From Callipepla californica brunnescens (taxonomy: Eukaryota > Chordata > Aves > Galliformes > Odontophoridae), in NCBI GenBank assembly GCA_023055505.1, contig JALIRH010000023.1, forward strand, positions 6,888,423 to 6,952,422: 64,000 bases of DNA. Reading direction: 5' to 3'. Below, in pieces: positions 35,690 through 47,229 of the stretch (positions are counted from its first letter, which is position 1; each line of letters begins with the position of its first letter). The translations under genes and the position numbers were made by a program. The notes under the pieces were generated by a model. It saw only the letters and a program-made list of their open reading frames with translations. It was not told where the DNA came from and searched no databases.

Positions 35690-36911
35690 TGTCACGCTCC
35701 AATATAAAGGAGGGAGACGAGGTTCTTTGATTATGTGTATACCCGATGGCGAGATTAAGACACAACGGGTCAAATGTTAGCCCAACCATTTTATTACAAT
35801 TACTAGTTGCTTAGGGATATGGGGAAGGGAAGGTGAGCGATAGAAAAGGGATAAAAAGCAAGGAGTCTTGATAGAAAGCAAGAGAGGTATAATCACCACC
35901 GTGGGTCCAACGAGGTTCGTAGTCACAGGAACTCGTCTGGTCACCGCGGGGGATGGGAGATGGCAGCAAGCAGGCCTCAGGGTCCGTCTTCGGGAGTTCT
36001 CCTCAAAGATTTTCTCTCTGGGAGTTCTTCTCCAGGAATTCTTCTCCTCTTCTTCTCTTCTCTTCTCTTTTCTCTTCTCTTCTCTTCTCTTCTCTTCTCT
36101 TCTCTTCTCTTCTCTTCTCTTCTCTTCTCTTCTCTTCTCTTCTCTTCTCTTCTCTTCTCTTCTCTTCTCTTCTCTTCTCTTCTCTTCTCTTCTCTTCTCT
36201 TCTCTTCTCTCCTCTTCTCTTCTCTCCTCTCCTCTCCTCTCCTCTCCTCTCCTCTCCTCTCCTCTCCTCTCCTCTCCTCTCCTCTCCTCTCCTCTCCTCT
36301 CCTCTCCTCTCCTCTCCTCTCCTCTCCTCTCCTCTCCTCTCCTCTCCTCTCCTCTCCTCTCCTCTCCTCTCCTCTCCTCTCCTCTCCTCTCCTCTCCTCT
36401 CCTCTCCTCTCCTCTCCTCTCCTCTCCTCTCCTCTCCTCTCCTCTCCTCTCCTCTCCTCTCCTCTCCTCTCCTCTCCTCTCCTCTCCTCTCCTCTCCTCT
36501 CCTCTCCTCTCCTCTCCTCTCCTCTCCTCTCCTCTCCTCTCCTCTTCTCTTCTCTTCTCTTCTCAAAAATCCTTGGTACAGTGAAGGCCTTTTATCCCCA
36601 TTTCTCAGGTATTTTTTTCTCTTTGTGTGACATGTCTGGCCCAACAGATAAGCTGGCAGAGGATGTTGCCTTCCTTGCCATGCAGGAGCATTGTCTTTCT
36701 GTGGCGGTCAGCTTCTCCAAGTACACCCCGAAAAGACTATTTGCACCTATTTCTGCTTATCTTTGCAACCATAAGCAGAGACAATGAGGCACCATAACAC
36801 CCATCTGGGTAACCGGCAGTTATCAGTCAGAGTCTTGTCCCCAGAAAAGGCCTTAGGAAGCAAGCTTTGAGACAAAAGAAAGGAAAAACAGTTTCTGTTT
36901 TTCACACCTTG
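35685..36911 (-). mobile_element. Solo LTR (1.2 kb) in CR1, with CCTTG target duplication
   Basis: The LTR spans 35690-36906 on the minus strand with TG…CA ends (minus strand starts TGTGAAAAACAG, ends AGCGTGACA). It is flanked by perfect 5-bp repeats CCTTG at 35685-35689 and 36907-36911. A TATA-like GGATAAAAG lies at about 36589-36598 and AATAAA at 35790-35795, both on the minus strand. The U3 part is clearly similar to the LTR at 60823-61832, and the last 400 bp (R/U5) more so. Between them lies a 526-bp pyrimidine tract absent from the other copy. No internal viral genes were found. The 5-bp duplication suits ERV class I or ERVL elements; I do not assign a named family. Confidence 0.93.
36039..36564. 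repeat. Two-phase pyrimidine satellite (CTCTT)n(CCTCT)n, 526 bp
   Basis: The plus strand is C/T only from 36039 to 36564. The left third is roughly 34 CTCTT units, the remainder roughly 64 CCTCT units with a switch around 36210-36235, and it returns to CTCTT for the last four units. Open frames of 200+ codons on both strands (SLLFS, RGEER) are artefacts. It lies inside the solo LTR, just downstream of that LTR's TATA-like box. Confidence 0.97.
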
Positions 36912-36975
36912 TATCTAAGAATACCAATGGTATTTTAGGGTGCATTAAAAAGAATGTGGCCATTAGGTAAAAATC
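36907..36975 (+). mobile_element. CR1 LINE fragment, right part (after LTR)
   Basis: Continues the CR1 interrupted at 35689: 'ACCAATGGTATTTTAGGGTG' followed by 'CATTAAAAAGAATGTGGCC', the expected 'KANGILGCIKKNVA' coding region. Similarity fades after about 36975. Confidence 0.85.
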
Positions 36976-37129
36976 CAAATTAGAACAGCAGGTTTCAAAA
37001 CAAGTTCATCCATTTTAATCTTTGATCTATCACTGTCACTCAAATGGCTACACAGCTAGAGCAGTCTATGAAATTATCTAACTGATTCAAGAAGATTAAA
37101 TGGGAAATAATTCCTCTGTTCAAACATTT

Positions 37130-37512
37130 TTACAAGTGTTGAAAGTCTGGAGTCCATCTTCCACAAATTTACTGATGAAACTAAACTGAGAAGTGCTGTT
37201 GACTTGTTGGAAGGGATAAGAGGCTTTGTAGAGGGTTCTAGATAGTTTGGAGCACTGGGCAATCAGCAACATCATAAAGTTCAATAAAGGAAGGTGCTGG
37301 GTGCTGCATCTAGGACACAGCAATGCCACCACAGGCAAAGAATGGGAAGTATGTAATTGGAGAATAGGAAGCTCAGCAGGAAGGGATGTGGTGGCAGTGG
37401 GGTGCTTTAAACACAGCACAGCCAGCAGCTCAGAAGAAGTGGTTTCCTGCTGTATTCAGCAGTCTCACCTTGAATACTTGGAAAAACTACTTCAATTCCC
37501 TAAATTGTCTAG
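37130..37512 (+). mobile_element. CR1 LINE fragment (degenerate)
   Basis: Sense CR1 from the FADD region (degenerate, 'KFTDETKL'-like near 37165-37190) through 'HWAISNIIKFNKGRCWVLHL' (37247-37310) and 'GHSNATTG', to a truncated C-terminus. It could be part of the preceding CR1 after rearrangement, but it starts upstream of where the previous piece ended, so a separate copy is more likely. Confidence 0.8.
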
Positions 37513-38957
37513 AAGGTAAAATGCTTTGAAATTTTTCAGGACTTTTAAAACTCTTACACTGGTAAGACCTGTTGGGGTTGGCCATTGTATATGGAGAGCA
37601 GTCATTACCTTGCCATATCAATCCTAACCAGTTTAGAATATATATCTATCTAGATTCTAGATATATATATATTAGAATATACATATAATATATATATTAT
37701 TATTATTATTATTAATATATATTCTAGATATCTAGAATCTATTTATCTATCTAGAATCTATCTAGAATATATATCTATCTATAAAGTTATATTCATTTTT
37801 ATCTGATTCTATTTGTCATTTTTCTAATACAACCAAAATTAACACATCCTGCAAAGGAAGTGTCGTTACTGAAATGATCTTTACTCTACAAAACCATCTG
37901 CTTTGAGAGCCTTCCAGTTGACAGCCTGCCCACTCTCGTGTTCTGCAGGACACAAACTGAAAACTATACTTTTTCTGCAATAAATATGCTGCTATATATT
38001 TCTTAGCCTTCCAATGCAGTAGAAAAAAAAAAAAAAAGATTGTCAGAAATAGGTGGTGGAGCTGTTTCCTCTACAAATGAAAACTCCAGTATTTCAGTAA
38101 ATCTGCATTCTGCAACCTAAGCTTTTCATCTTTCAGCTCCTTAAAAAATGTCATGTGAACTGGTAGGTATATCAAGATTAAGTAGTAATATAAAACAGTT
38201 TTTCTTCTTCCCAAGGAAAAAAAAGATTGTTTTAGGTTTTTTCTTTTTTCTTTTTTTTTTAATTTTATTTTGCACATTAACACTTTCTTATCCTCCATAA
38301 CTCTCCTCACTCTGATGGCTGCTTTAGACTCTTAGGCCAGAACAGAGTGAGCTGGCACTTAAAGAACTTAGGAACAAGTATTTGGCTTACATTACATATG
38401 TAGTATCAACTGGTTACATAACTGTCATTTTCTCTGGTTTAATAGTTTGTTTCCTAACTGCTTGAGCATTCTTTCTCAGTTTACAGTGTGTTTATCTAAA
38501 CGTCTCTTTGAATCCTAATATTATAGCATTTAAATTATACCACTTATTTTCCTATATCAAAAGTAACGTTTTTCATGTATTCCAATGTTTCTTTTTTTTT
38601 TTTTTTTTTTGTAATAATGTCAAAGCACTAAAGAAAATTCAGATCCCTATGACACCTCTGTGCACCCTAGCATCCTAGATTACAGTGAATAATATATCTT
38701 CCTGCTGAGCAATGGGAGTACATCCTCTCTGTAGGAGTAAACTGATCAGTTACTCCAAATAAGACACCAACTAGCACATTATCCCAACAAACTCTCTTTC
38801 CCAGGTGGCTTATTCCTATCCCTAGGAGTTATTGATTGCTATAATTTCTGGCATAAGTACATTTTGGTACATCTTCTATTTCAGAAAAAGAAGCAGAAGA
38901 GACAGTTGTGTAATTAAACAAACAAAAGCAGCTTTTCATCTTCCTGTAAATATTTGT
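37513..38957. other. Unique non-coding spacer with AT repeat
   Basis: Contains the TA/CTAGA-rich inverted tract at 37632-37790, A-runs at about 38024-38038 and a T-run at about 38590-38610. No exon or transposon recognised. Confidence 0.5.
37632..37790. repeat. TA-rich tract with CTAGA motifs, imperfect inverted repeat
   Basis: TATA and ATCTATCTAGA-type units flank a central (ATT)n segment (about 37700-37715). The two halves are near-complementary (TCTAGATTCTAGATATAT on the left, ATATTCTAGATATCTAGAAT on the right), so a long imperfect hairpin can form. Confidence 0.85.
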
Positions 38958-40630
38958 AGAATCGTAGAATGGCCAGGGTTGAAAAGGCCAGGACATACTT
39001 GGCCCTCTGGACTGCAGGCGCACACTGGTGACTCATGTTCAGCTTCTTGTCCAGCAGGACCACCAAGTCCTTCTCCACAGGGCTGCTCTCCAGGAGTTCT
39101 TCTCCCAGTCTGTATAAACACCTGGAATCACTCCAGCCCAGCTACAACACCTTGCACTTGACCTTCTTGAACCTCATTCAGTTCACATGGACCCACTTCT
39201 CCAGCCTGTCCATATCCTTTGAGATGGGTTCCCTTCCCTCCAGCGTATTAACTGCACCTCTCAGCTTGGTGTCATCTGCAAACCTTCAGAGGGTGCACTC
39301 AATTCCATCTTCTGTGTCATTGATAAAGATGTTGAAGATCCCAAGACTGACCCTTTGGAGACACCATTTGTGACCGGCCTCCACCCAGAAACAGAATTGT
39401 TAATCTCAACACTTTGGCTGTGACAAGTCAATCAGTTCTTAATCCATTGAACTGTCCATCTTTCAAATCCATACCTCTCCGATTTAGAGAGAAGGATGTG
39501 GTGAGGGACCATGTCAAAGGCTTGTCAGAAGTCCAGGTAGATGACATCCGTTGCCCTTCTCCTGTTCACCAATGATGTCACTGCAGCATAGAAGGCCACC
39601 ATGTTGGTCTGACAGTTGAAACCAGTCCTCTGTTGAAACCATGCAGACTGTCTTAGATCACCTCTTCACTTTGTATGTACCTTAACATGGTAACCAGGAG
39701 GTTACCACGATCTTCCCAGGCTCAGAGTTGGGGCTCACCAGCCTGTAGTTTCCCAGCTCATCTTTTCTCCCTTTCTTAAAAATGGGAGTAATGTTTCCCT
39801 TTTTCCAGTCTCCAGGGATTTCACCTCACAGCCATGATTTTTCAAATATGATGGAGTGCGGCTCAGCAGCCACATCAGCCATCTCCCTCAAAACCCTGGG
39901 ATGCATATCATCCAGCCCCATGAACTTACGTACAATCAGTTTCATTAGGAGGTCTTGGACTTGTTCCACTGTTACAGCGGGATGGAATCCACTCCTCTCA
40001 CCCACACCTAGAGATTCAGACATGGGGAGCCTGGCCATCAGTGAAGACCAAGGCAAAGCAATTATTGAGCACCTCAGGTTTTTACATGTCTGAGGAAGCC
40101 AGTTCTCTGTACTCATTTATTAGAGGGGGACACTCTCCTTGGTTTGTCTCTTCCTGGTTAAGTATCTGTAGAACCCCTTTCTTGTTATTTTTCACATCCC
40201 TTGTCAAGTTCAGCTCCATCTGTGCCTTGGCTTTCCTGATCTCATTTCTGCACATGTGGACAATGTCCCTATATTCTTCCCAGGTTACACAGCCCTGCTT
40301 CCACTTCCTGTTCATCCCTCTTTTTTCCCCTCAGTTTAAGCTGCAAGTCCTTTCTCAGCCATCCTGTTCTTCTTCCTCCTCTGCTTGATTTCCTATGCTG
40401 AGGGATGGAGAGCTTTTGTGCTTGCAGAAAGGTTTCTTTAAAGAGCTGCCAGCTCTGTTCTGTTCCTACATCCTTAGGGACAGTTTCCCAGAGATCCCAT
40501 CCAGCAGTTTTTTGAGCAGCCAGAATTTTGCTCTCCTGAAGTACAGGGTTCTGACTTTACTTTTTCAAGGCCTGTATTCCTCTGGACCTCAAACTCCATC
40601 ATGATCACTACAGGCCAGGCTGCCTCCAAT
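38958..40630 (-). mobile_element. CR1 LINE, long antisense copy with internal deletion
   Basis: Antisense CR1 spanning from the endonuclease-RT linker to the RT domain, plus a short 3' end. The minus strand reads 'GCVTWEEYRDIVHMCRNEIR' (linker, 40082-40315), then '[20 protein letters not shown]' (RT start, 39826-40116), 'VIYLDF*QAFDMV' near 39505-39545 (with a stop), and 'LVDEEL'-type coding near 39050. At 38958-38990 the CR1 terminus ('AGAATCGTAGAATGGCCAGG') joins directly to mid-ORF sequence, so roughly 500 bp of C-terminus and 3' UTR are missing. Confidence 0.93.
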
Positions 40631-40632
40631 CT

Positions 40633-40835
40633 CTAATGCTCTCTTCTGCCTTGTACTTGTTGCTAAGCAGTACAGCAGTAACCCAAAAATGTTATCAGCT
40701 TCTTGGTTTATCCTGCCAGCAAGGGAGCTGGGGAGGTGGTATGCTATCAACACTGTTTTCCTCCTAAAGCCAAAATATTGCATCATATGAAGATAATCAG
40801 CTCTGTCCCAGCTGAAAGCAGGACACTGGCACGCT
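40633..40835 (-). mobile_element. ERV-type LTR fragment, antisense
   Basis: The minus strand begins near 40835 with 'TGTCCTGCTTTCAGCTGGGA', then 'CAGAGCTGATTATCTTC', and later 'GTGTTGATAGCATACC'. This resembles the start of a common avian ERVL-type LTR. Only about 200 bp remain, and it abuts the 5' end of the antisense CR1. Family recognition is from memory, and the inner boundary is approximate. Confidence 0.6.
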
Positions 40836-43530
40836 CTGTTATGCTCAGACACTATCAATGAGTGGGTGGAGAAATATTTTTCATTTAAAAAATGTATAAG
40901 CCATTCCCATTTCATTCAGAATTTTCTAATGAAAATAAGTAACAACAAAATCCTGTCTTCAGAAAATTTGTTTCATAAAAAGACAATAAAAGTATTATAA
41001 AATGTTCTTCAATATTAAAGAACCTGAGGGGCTTCAGCTGAGAAAGAGTCATGAAAACAGTAAAATCCCTTGCTGACTCAATCATTAATGAAAGGAAAGT
41101 GGGTTAAAGTTTCTACTGATCATACTGAAGAAACAACATTGTAATGATTCTTGGTATTTTGGGGCTATTCTATGTCTCTACAACATAAAACACAGATGTT
41201 TAGCAGCTTACACTGTGCAGGATGAAACTGGTTCTTATCAAAATCACACTATCCCAAATAAGCAATTTCTAGTACACGTTATCCACACTGAGTTGTTGTT
41301 AGAAACAAATATTCAGGGCAGTTTGCACTGAACATGAGGCTAAATGGTGAAGTAGTGTTAATCTCTGTGATACTTCCTTTACTTTCTTCAAGGAGCCCAT
41401 GAAAGTAATGCTGGGTTTGACTGCAGTATCTTTGCTTCAAGTCCCATTAACTTCACTACGTTAATTTCAATGTCAGAATAAATTAGTAAAGATATTGCCA
41501 TCTAGTATTACCAATTCAATGAATAAATTGTATGGTTTCAAAAGAGAAAAATTTGTACATTCAAACTACACCTTGACCTGATTTATAAATGTAAATGTAA
41601 CTATTTTCAACCACAATTTTTAGAGATAAATTTTCAATTGTTAATAAAGAGGTTCAGTCCCTTATTTCAGAGAAATGATAGCTAAAAGAAGTACAACAGT
41701 TGTATATGTATCAACTACTAAGACTAAGCAGAAAACACAACAAATAACTCAGTCTATTTCTACAGAAAGTTGAATGTGAACTGAAGGAAGCATCTTCTGC
41801 TTTTACTGTATTCCATAAATGCAAAACAAAAGGCTTCCACAAGGAAAACAAAGAATCTACCAAAAATCAATTCAAAACTGAACATTATGATAGGCATTAT
41901 AACTAAATAGACTCACAATTCTTTAAAAAAAAAAAAAAAAAAAAGTGTGAATGGCTTTAGAAGCTTTTGAAAATTACTGGATATTCTTACCTGTCAAAAT
42001 ATTTATTTTCATTCAAAATTTTTGAATTACTGGATTGTATTCTACTTTAGTGTTAACTAGAAATTAACAGAAAGTACTGTCAGTAAAAGAAGGTCTCTCT
42101 TGCTTTAGCCTGTCAAAACTTCATTTAAGATTTCAGTTAGAATAGAGAGGTTTTTCTATGTAAAACTGGGGAAAACTGTTTTTATGGTACTTGGCCGTGG
42201 TTACACACTTAAAGCAAGTGCCATTGGCTCATTAGTGAAAACATCACCTGTGAGCAATAGCAATATGTTCTCTTGTATTTCCAAACCACCATTTAATTTT
42301 TCATGGAGATGTTTCCTTGCTCTTCTCACCCTGTTATTGTACAAGGCATCCAATCCAGTCTCCACTACGTCACTCTAGTTTTCAGAAAGATTTAAGATAT
42401 GATGCAGTGAACATTCAGTGATCTTCTTCACCCACTTTAAGCTGTTTTTGGCACAGTGGATTGTTATCTTGGAACCTGGATGGCACCAAATTATCCACTG
42501 ACATCACACACAGACCAAGAAAACAATATTCTACTGACAGTGTTTTCCTGTTATTATCTGTATTCAGAATTCAGCAATATCCATTTGTGCAAATGCACAG
42601 TCACTACTCACATGGCTGTCTGTTCATGCGGCTGTCTTCTGCTGTTTGCATATCTTCAGTAGAATATACAGATTTATCAAACATTCAAATTGGAGCAGGA
42701 GAGACTCATTTGCAGGCTGTGAGCGGAGAGCAGGGCATGTAAAGCTATTTAGACTGCCTGGAAAAAAAAAAAAGAGCAATAGTCAAGGCATTGCAAGTTG
42801 CGTGGGAGAAGCTTACAGTAAGATGGGTTTTTTCATTATCAGATATGATAAGAGGTGATTTTGAACCAAGAACAGCTTGAGAGCCTGAGTCTGAAGAGTA
42901 AATAGAGACTACATGGAAAGCATGATAAAGAAGTGCTTGAACATTCTGCACGTCAGTAATTTAGCTAATTGCTCTCTTAGTAGAAAAAAAAGAAATACAT
43001 TTGTAACAATCTATCATGTATTGAAATACATATCACTATTTTGAATACATTTTTCAAATGCAAGCTAGTTTGCTTTTCAGGCTAGTGCTGGATTTCACTG
43101 GCTGCACTGAAACAGATATCTCAGGAACTTCAACTAAAACTGAGATTTGTGTCCTGAGTTTATTGACAATTCACATATTTTTGCAATATGCAAAATAAAG
43201 TGATATTTTGAAGGCCATTTATAAATTGCAACGTATTTTTAGTTCTTTGATACCAAATAGTGTAATTTGTGTAAACATATTAGAATAATTAATAACAGAC
43301 AACACAATAATTAATAACATATAATTTGCAGCTAGTATTGTCAGCTATTTGCATTTTACTAATAGCAGTGAAGTGCTGCATATCTAAAATTTATGGAAAT
43401 ATACTTTCAATGCAGTTACAAATATATCTGCTTTACTGCAGCTTATGTAGATTTTTTATGTTGCATCTGAAGACACATAAAAACCTGAAAAAACAGCCAG
43501 AAATAAACTGTAGGGTTGTTTATGGAAAAT
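40836..43530. other. Unique AT-rich non-coding DNA
   Basis: No transposon or exon recognised. A-run at about 41925-41944. Short chance ORFs cluster at 42456-42950 without recognisable motif. Confidence 0.5.
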
Positions 43531-43996
43531 AATAGAATTGCAGAATGACACAGGAGGGACTTTAAAGGTCATCAAGCTCCAACCCCACTGCCAGGGGCAA
43601 TGTTGCTTTTCACTGCATCAGGCTGCCCATAGCCCCATCCAACCTGGCCTTGAACACCTCCAGGGAAGGGGCACCCACAGCTTCTCTGGGCAGCCTGTGA
43701 TAGTGCCTCACCACCCTCTGAGTAAAGGATTTCCTCCTGACAGCTATGAGGAGACATCTGAATCTCCCCCCTTAAAACTCTTCCCCTTGTACTATCACTA
43801 CACATGTAAACAATTGATTTCCCTCTTGTTTATAAGCTCCCTTTAGGTACTGAAGTTCCACAGTGGGGTGTCCCTGCAGCCTTCTTTTGCCAGGCTGAAC
43901 TAGCACCTCTGCCTCAGCCATTCTTCAAAGGAGAGGTGCTCCAGCTTCTGGTCATCCTCCTCACCCACCTCTGGACCCTCCTTTGCATTTTTGCAA
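43531..43996 (-). mobile_element. CR1 LINE 3' fragment, antisense
   Basis: Antisense CR1 3' end. It starts at the tail ('AATAGAATTGCAGAATGACA') and runs through the 3' UTR and C-terminus (the minus strand includes the 'GAPSLEVFKARLDG'-type region, 'CCATCCAACCTGGCCTTGAA' on plus at about 43637). It is 5'-truncated near 43996. Confidence 0.92.
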
Positions 43997-45310
43997 TACA
44001 CATGAAAACGAGAGCTTAGTTTTTTGTTTTTAATTTTCATTCAAAGCTGTTCTTTAGCTGTGTAATATGAAGATTTTTTACATGTCTAGGAAAACTGTAA
44101 CTGATTTACAAACACACGTTCTGCTGCATTTCTCATACAACAGTATCAGAATACACTTGGAAACATATGATTATGGATACTGAAGAGGGATACATTAATA
44201 GCAAAAGCAAGCCAGGAAACATCTTTAAAAATAACTCAATTCTATCTCTCCCATCTCTGACACTCATTTGTAATTCCTGTGGTTCATTTTGTCACTAAGA
44301 TATATAAGCATTCTTCTGGATTTCTGTGATAATGTAAAATAAGCTAAATAATGTTGAGGACATAATGACCCAGAAAAATTTGATCTGCTCAACCCTAAAG
44401 CCTATTTCTTGCCCCAAAATATAAAGCAGGATGGATGAACTGAGGTTTAGAAGTGTAAAATAAAGTATAAATCTGAATACCAGTACTTTCTCTTACTCTA
44501 TACTATCACAAATAAAAGAACTCTATATTCTGCTTAGCATACTGGTAACACATCCTGAAAGGCAGTGTCTAACTTAAAAATAAAAATCTCATAGTTACTT
44601 TAAATGTAAAACATTGGAAATAGAACCTTACATTTTGTACGAACTGAAATTTTTATTTTCTGATAACCTAAAATAATGATATATATTGATTTTTCCAGAG
44701 CTCAGAATAATAAGGTCTGTTTAATATAAAATAATATTCATTATTTGAAGGCCATGAATATGATAGGGCATGTTTCCTATTTTCCAAACACAGAAATCTT
44801 GTTCGTTTCAACTTTTGTTATCGTGTTTCTTAGTGATTGCTAAAAGTGAGTTAAATTTCTTCTAGGATTATAAATAGCTTGGTGTACTTCTCAGAAGACA
44901 TATAGATCTTGACACCAAAATATTTTGAAGGGCCATTCCTTACTGTAATTTAGTACCACAATTTTATTACTGACAGGACCACCATAAGGTGTCACCATAA
45001 GAAAACATCAGAAAAAGAATAAGAGCAAGGACGTGGGCTACACAGTAATATACAGATAAAAATAAAATACCTTTATATGATGAAGATATGTCATAAGTTA
45101 TCTTCCCTTTTTTTTACAACTTAATACATAAAATCATAACTAAAACATATCAGAGAAGCTCCCAGACATCATCATCCTTATCTCAGTACCTTATTGAACT
45201 TCATTGTGTTGTGCCTTACAGCACATTTCAGTTCAGCTAGAATAATGCCACACAAGATAAATATATTCAATACTTTTTTTTTTTTTTTATGATAAGAAAA
45301 TACGGGTCAG
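43997..45310. other. Unique AT-rich non-coding spacer
   Basis: No recognisable element. A T-run lies just upstream of the next CR1 (about 45277-45288). Confidence 0.5.
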
Positions 45311-46570
45311 AGAATCATAGAATCATGGAATCATAGAATGGCTTAGGCTGAAATGGATCTCAAAGATCAGCCAGTTCCAAACCTCCATGGTGTGGACAGG
45401 CTTGCCACCTATCATATCAGGCTGCTGAGGTCACCAGCCTGGCACTGAATGCCTCCATTCAGAACATCCACAGCATCTCAGGACAGCCTGTGCCAGTGCC
45501 TCACTGCCCTTTGGGTAAAGGATTTCTTCCTAAGCAGTTCACTCCTATCACAGTCATTGTGTGTAAAAAGTCAGCCTCTCTCCTGTTTATAAGCTCCCCT
45601 CAAGTACTGGAAGTTTTCAATGACTTCTTCCTGGATCCCCTCCACTTCCCCAAGCTAAACAAGACAGCTGCCTCAACATTTCTCTGTGGCATTTTCTTCA
45701 GTCCTCTGAGTATCTTTGTGGTCCTCCTCTGGATCCACTGCAACAGCTCCACAACCTGGGAGGGCCCAGGCCTGGATACAGTATTCCAGATGATGTATCT
45801 CAAAGACAGTGTAGAGGGAGGCAATCCCCTTCCTCTTCATGCTGCCACCACTCTTTTGAGGCAGCCCAAACAACTGTTGGGCACACTGCTGGCTCCTCCC
45901 TAGGTTTTTGTTCACCAGAACCCCCAAGCCTTTCTCAGCAGGGCTGCTTTCAATTAGTTCTTCTCCCAGTCTGTACTCATACATAGGATTGTCTTGACTC
46001 ATAACACCTTGCACTTGGCCTTGTTGAACCTTATTATTTTCTCATGTGACTCCTTTTCAAGCCTGTCCAGATCTCTCTGGATGGCACCCCTTCCTTCTGT
46101 TGTGTCAGCTGTACCACTTGACTTGATGTCATCAGCAAACTTGCAGAGCATGCACTATATTTCACTCTCTACATCCTTGATAAAGGTGAAAATGTCCCAA
46201 GACAGGCTCCCTGGGGAACATCACTCATCACTGGCCTCCACCTGAATGTAGATCCACTGACCACAACTCTGTCTGCAACCATTCAACCAGTTCTTTTTCC
46301 ACTGAATAGTCCAGCCTTCAAACTCATATTTCTCAAATTTAGAGGTAAAGATGTGGAGCAGGACCGTGCCAAATGACTTGCAAAGGTTCAGGTAGATGAT
46401 GAGAATTTATTTTTATTTTTTATTTTTTGTCCACTAATGCCATCACTCTATCACATAAAATCACCAGATTTGTCAGGCATAATCTGCCCATGATGAAGCT
46501 GCTGTCTCAGATCACCTCCTCATCTCACATGTGTCGTAACATGTCTTCCAGGAGGATCTGTGTTAATATT
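45311..46570 (-). mobile_element. CR1 LINE, antisense, RT to 3' end (broken)
   Basis: Antisense CR1 with a four-fold tail of the AGAATCATAG type at 45311-45345. The minus strand at 45673-46014 reads 'YRLGEELIESSPAEKGLGVL' and 'HHLEYCIQAW'. RT-domain sequence continues to about 46400. An AT-rich insertion (about 46405-46432) interrupts it before a last RT stretch to about 46570. Stops and frameshifts are present throughout. Confidence 0.93.
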
Positions 46571-46779
46571 TTTCCCTTCTCAGTTCAAGCTAGTGTAGTT
46601 TTCTCTTTAGAAACATTAAATACATTGACCAAGTGTACACTTGCATACTAAAGTTCAATTCATATGCTGAGGGAAACTGTGCTTAGCTTATGGTTTTATA
46701 AGGATATTTAATTTCACAGTGTTAATTGTCCCTAATGAAGATAGATTATGTATTAGATACAGATCAACTTTGTATTTAG

Positions 46780-47035
46780 CCTGTCAGGGACCTCTTAGAA
46801 AGAGTTCAGAATAGGACAACAAAGATGGTAATGGGCCTGGAGCATCTCCCATATGAGGAAAGGCTGAGAGACCTGGGCTTGTTCAGACTGAAACAGGATC
46901 TGATCAATGTTCATAAATACCTAAATTGTGGGGAGGAATTGGATGAGGCCAGGCTCTTCAGGGATGTGTCGCGATAGAACAAGGAGTAGCAGACAAAAAC
47001 TTGAACATAGGAAGTTCCACACAAATATATGGAGT
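46780..47035 (+). mobile_element. CR1 LINE fragment, C-terminal region
   Basis: Sense CR1 with 'VQNRTTKMVMGLEHLPYEER' coding (about 46804-46862), 'LGLFRLKQDLINVHKYLNCG'-like sequence and the 'NKE' region. It lacks the 3' terminus. It lies 200 bp from the antisense CR1, so the pair may be an inverted remnant. Confidence 0.85.
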
Positions 47036-47229
47036 ACACTCTTTTTTCCAATTGGAGAGACCATTTGATTTTGTTTACTACAACTCCAGAGAGACAGAAG
47101 GGCAAATGATAATCAGGAACAAGTGTTCTTTACCATTTCCTGCATCTTCTTTCCCTGTATCCAAGAGTGAAGTGATGACCCTGATACTCATTTAAATATT
47201 TGTAAGATTCATAGCAGCTTTATACAGTG

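Noticed and set aside
36039..36564. CRISPR-like or other organised repeat array
   Set aside because: Pure tandem 5-bp units without spacers: a simple satellite in a vertebrate genome.
35868..36787. ORFs of 200-275 codons on both strands
   Set aside because: They are translations of the CTCTT/CCTCT satellite: a 5-bp unit without stop codons keeps several frames open. No biased codon use or motif outside the repeat.
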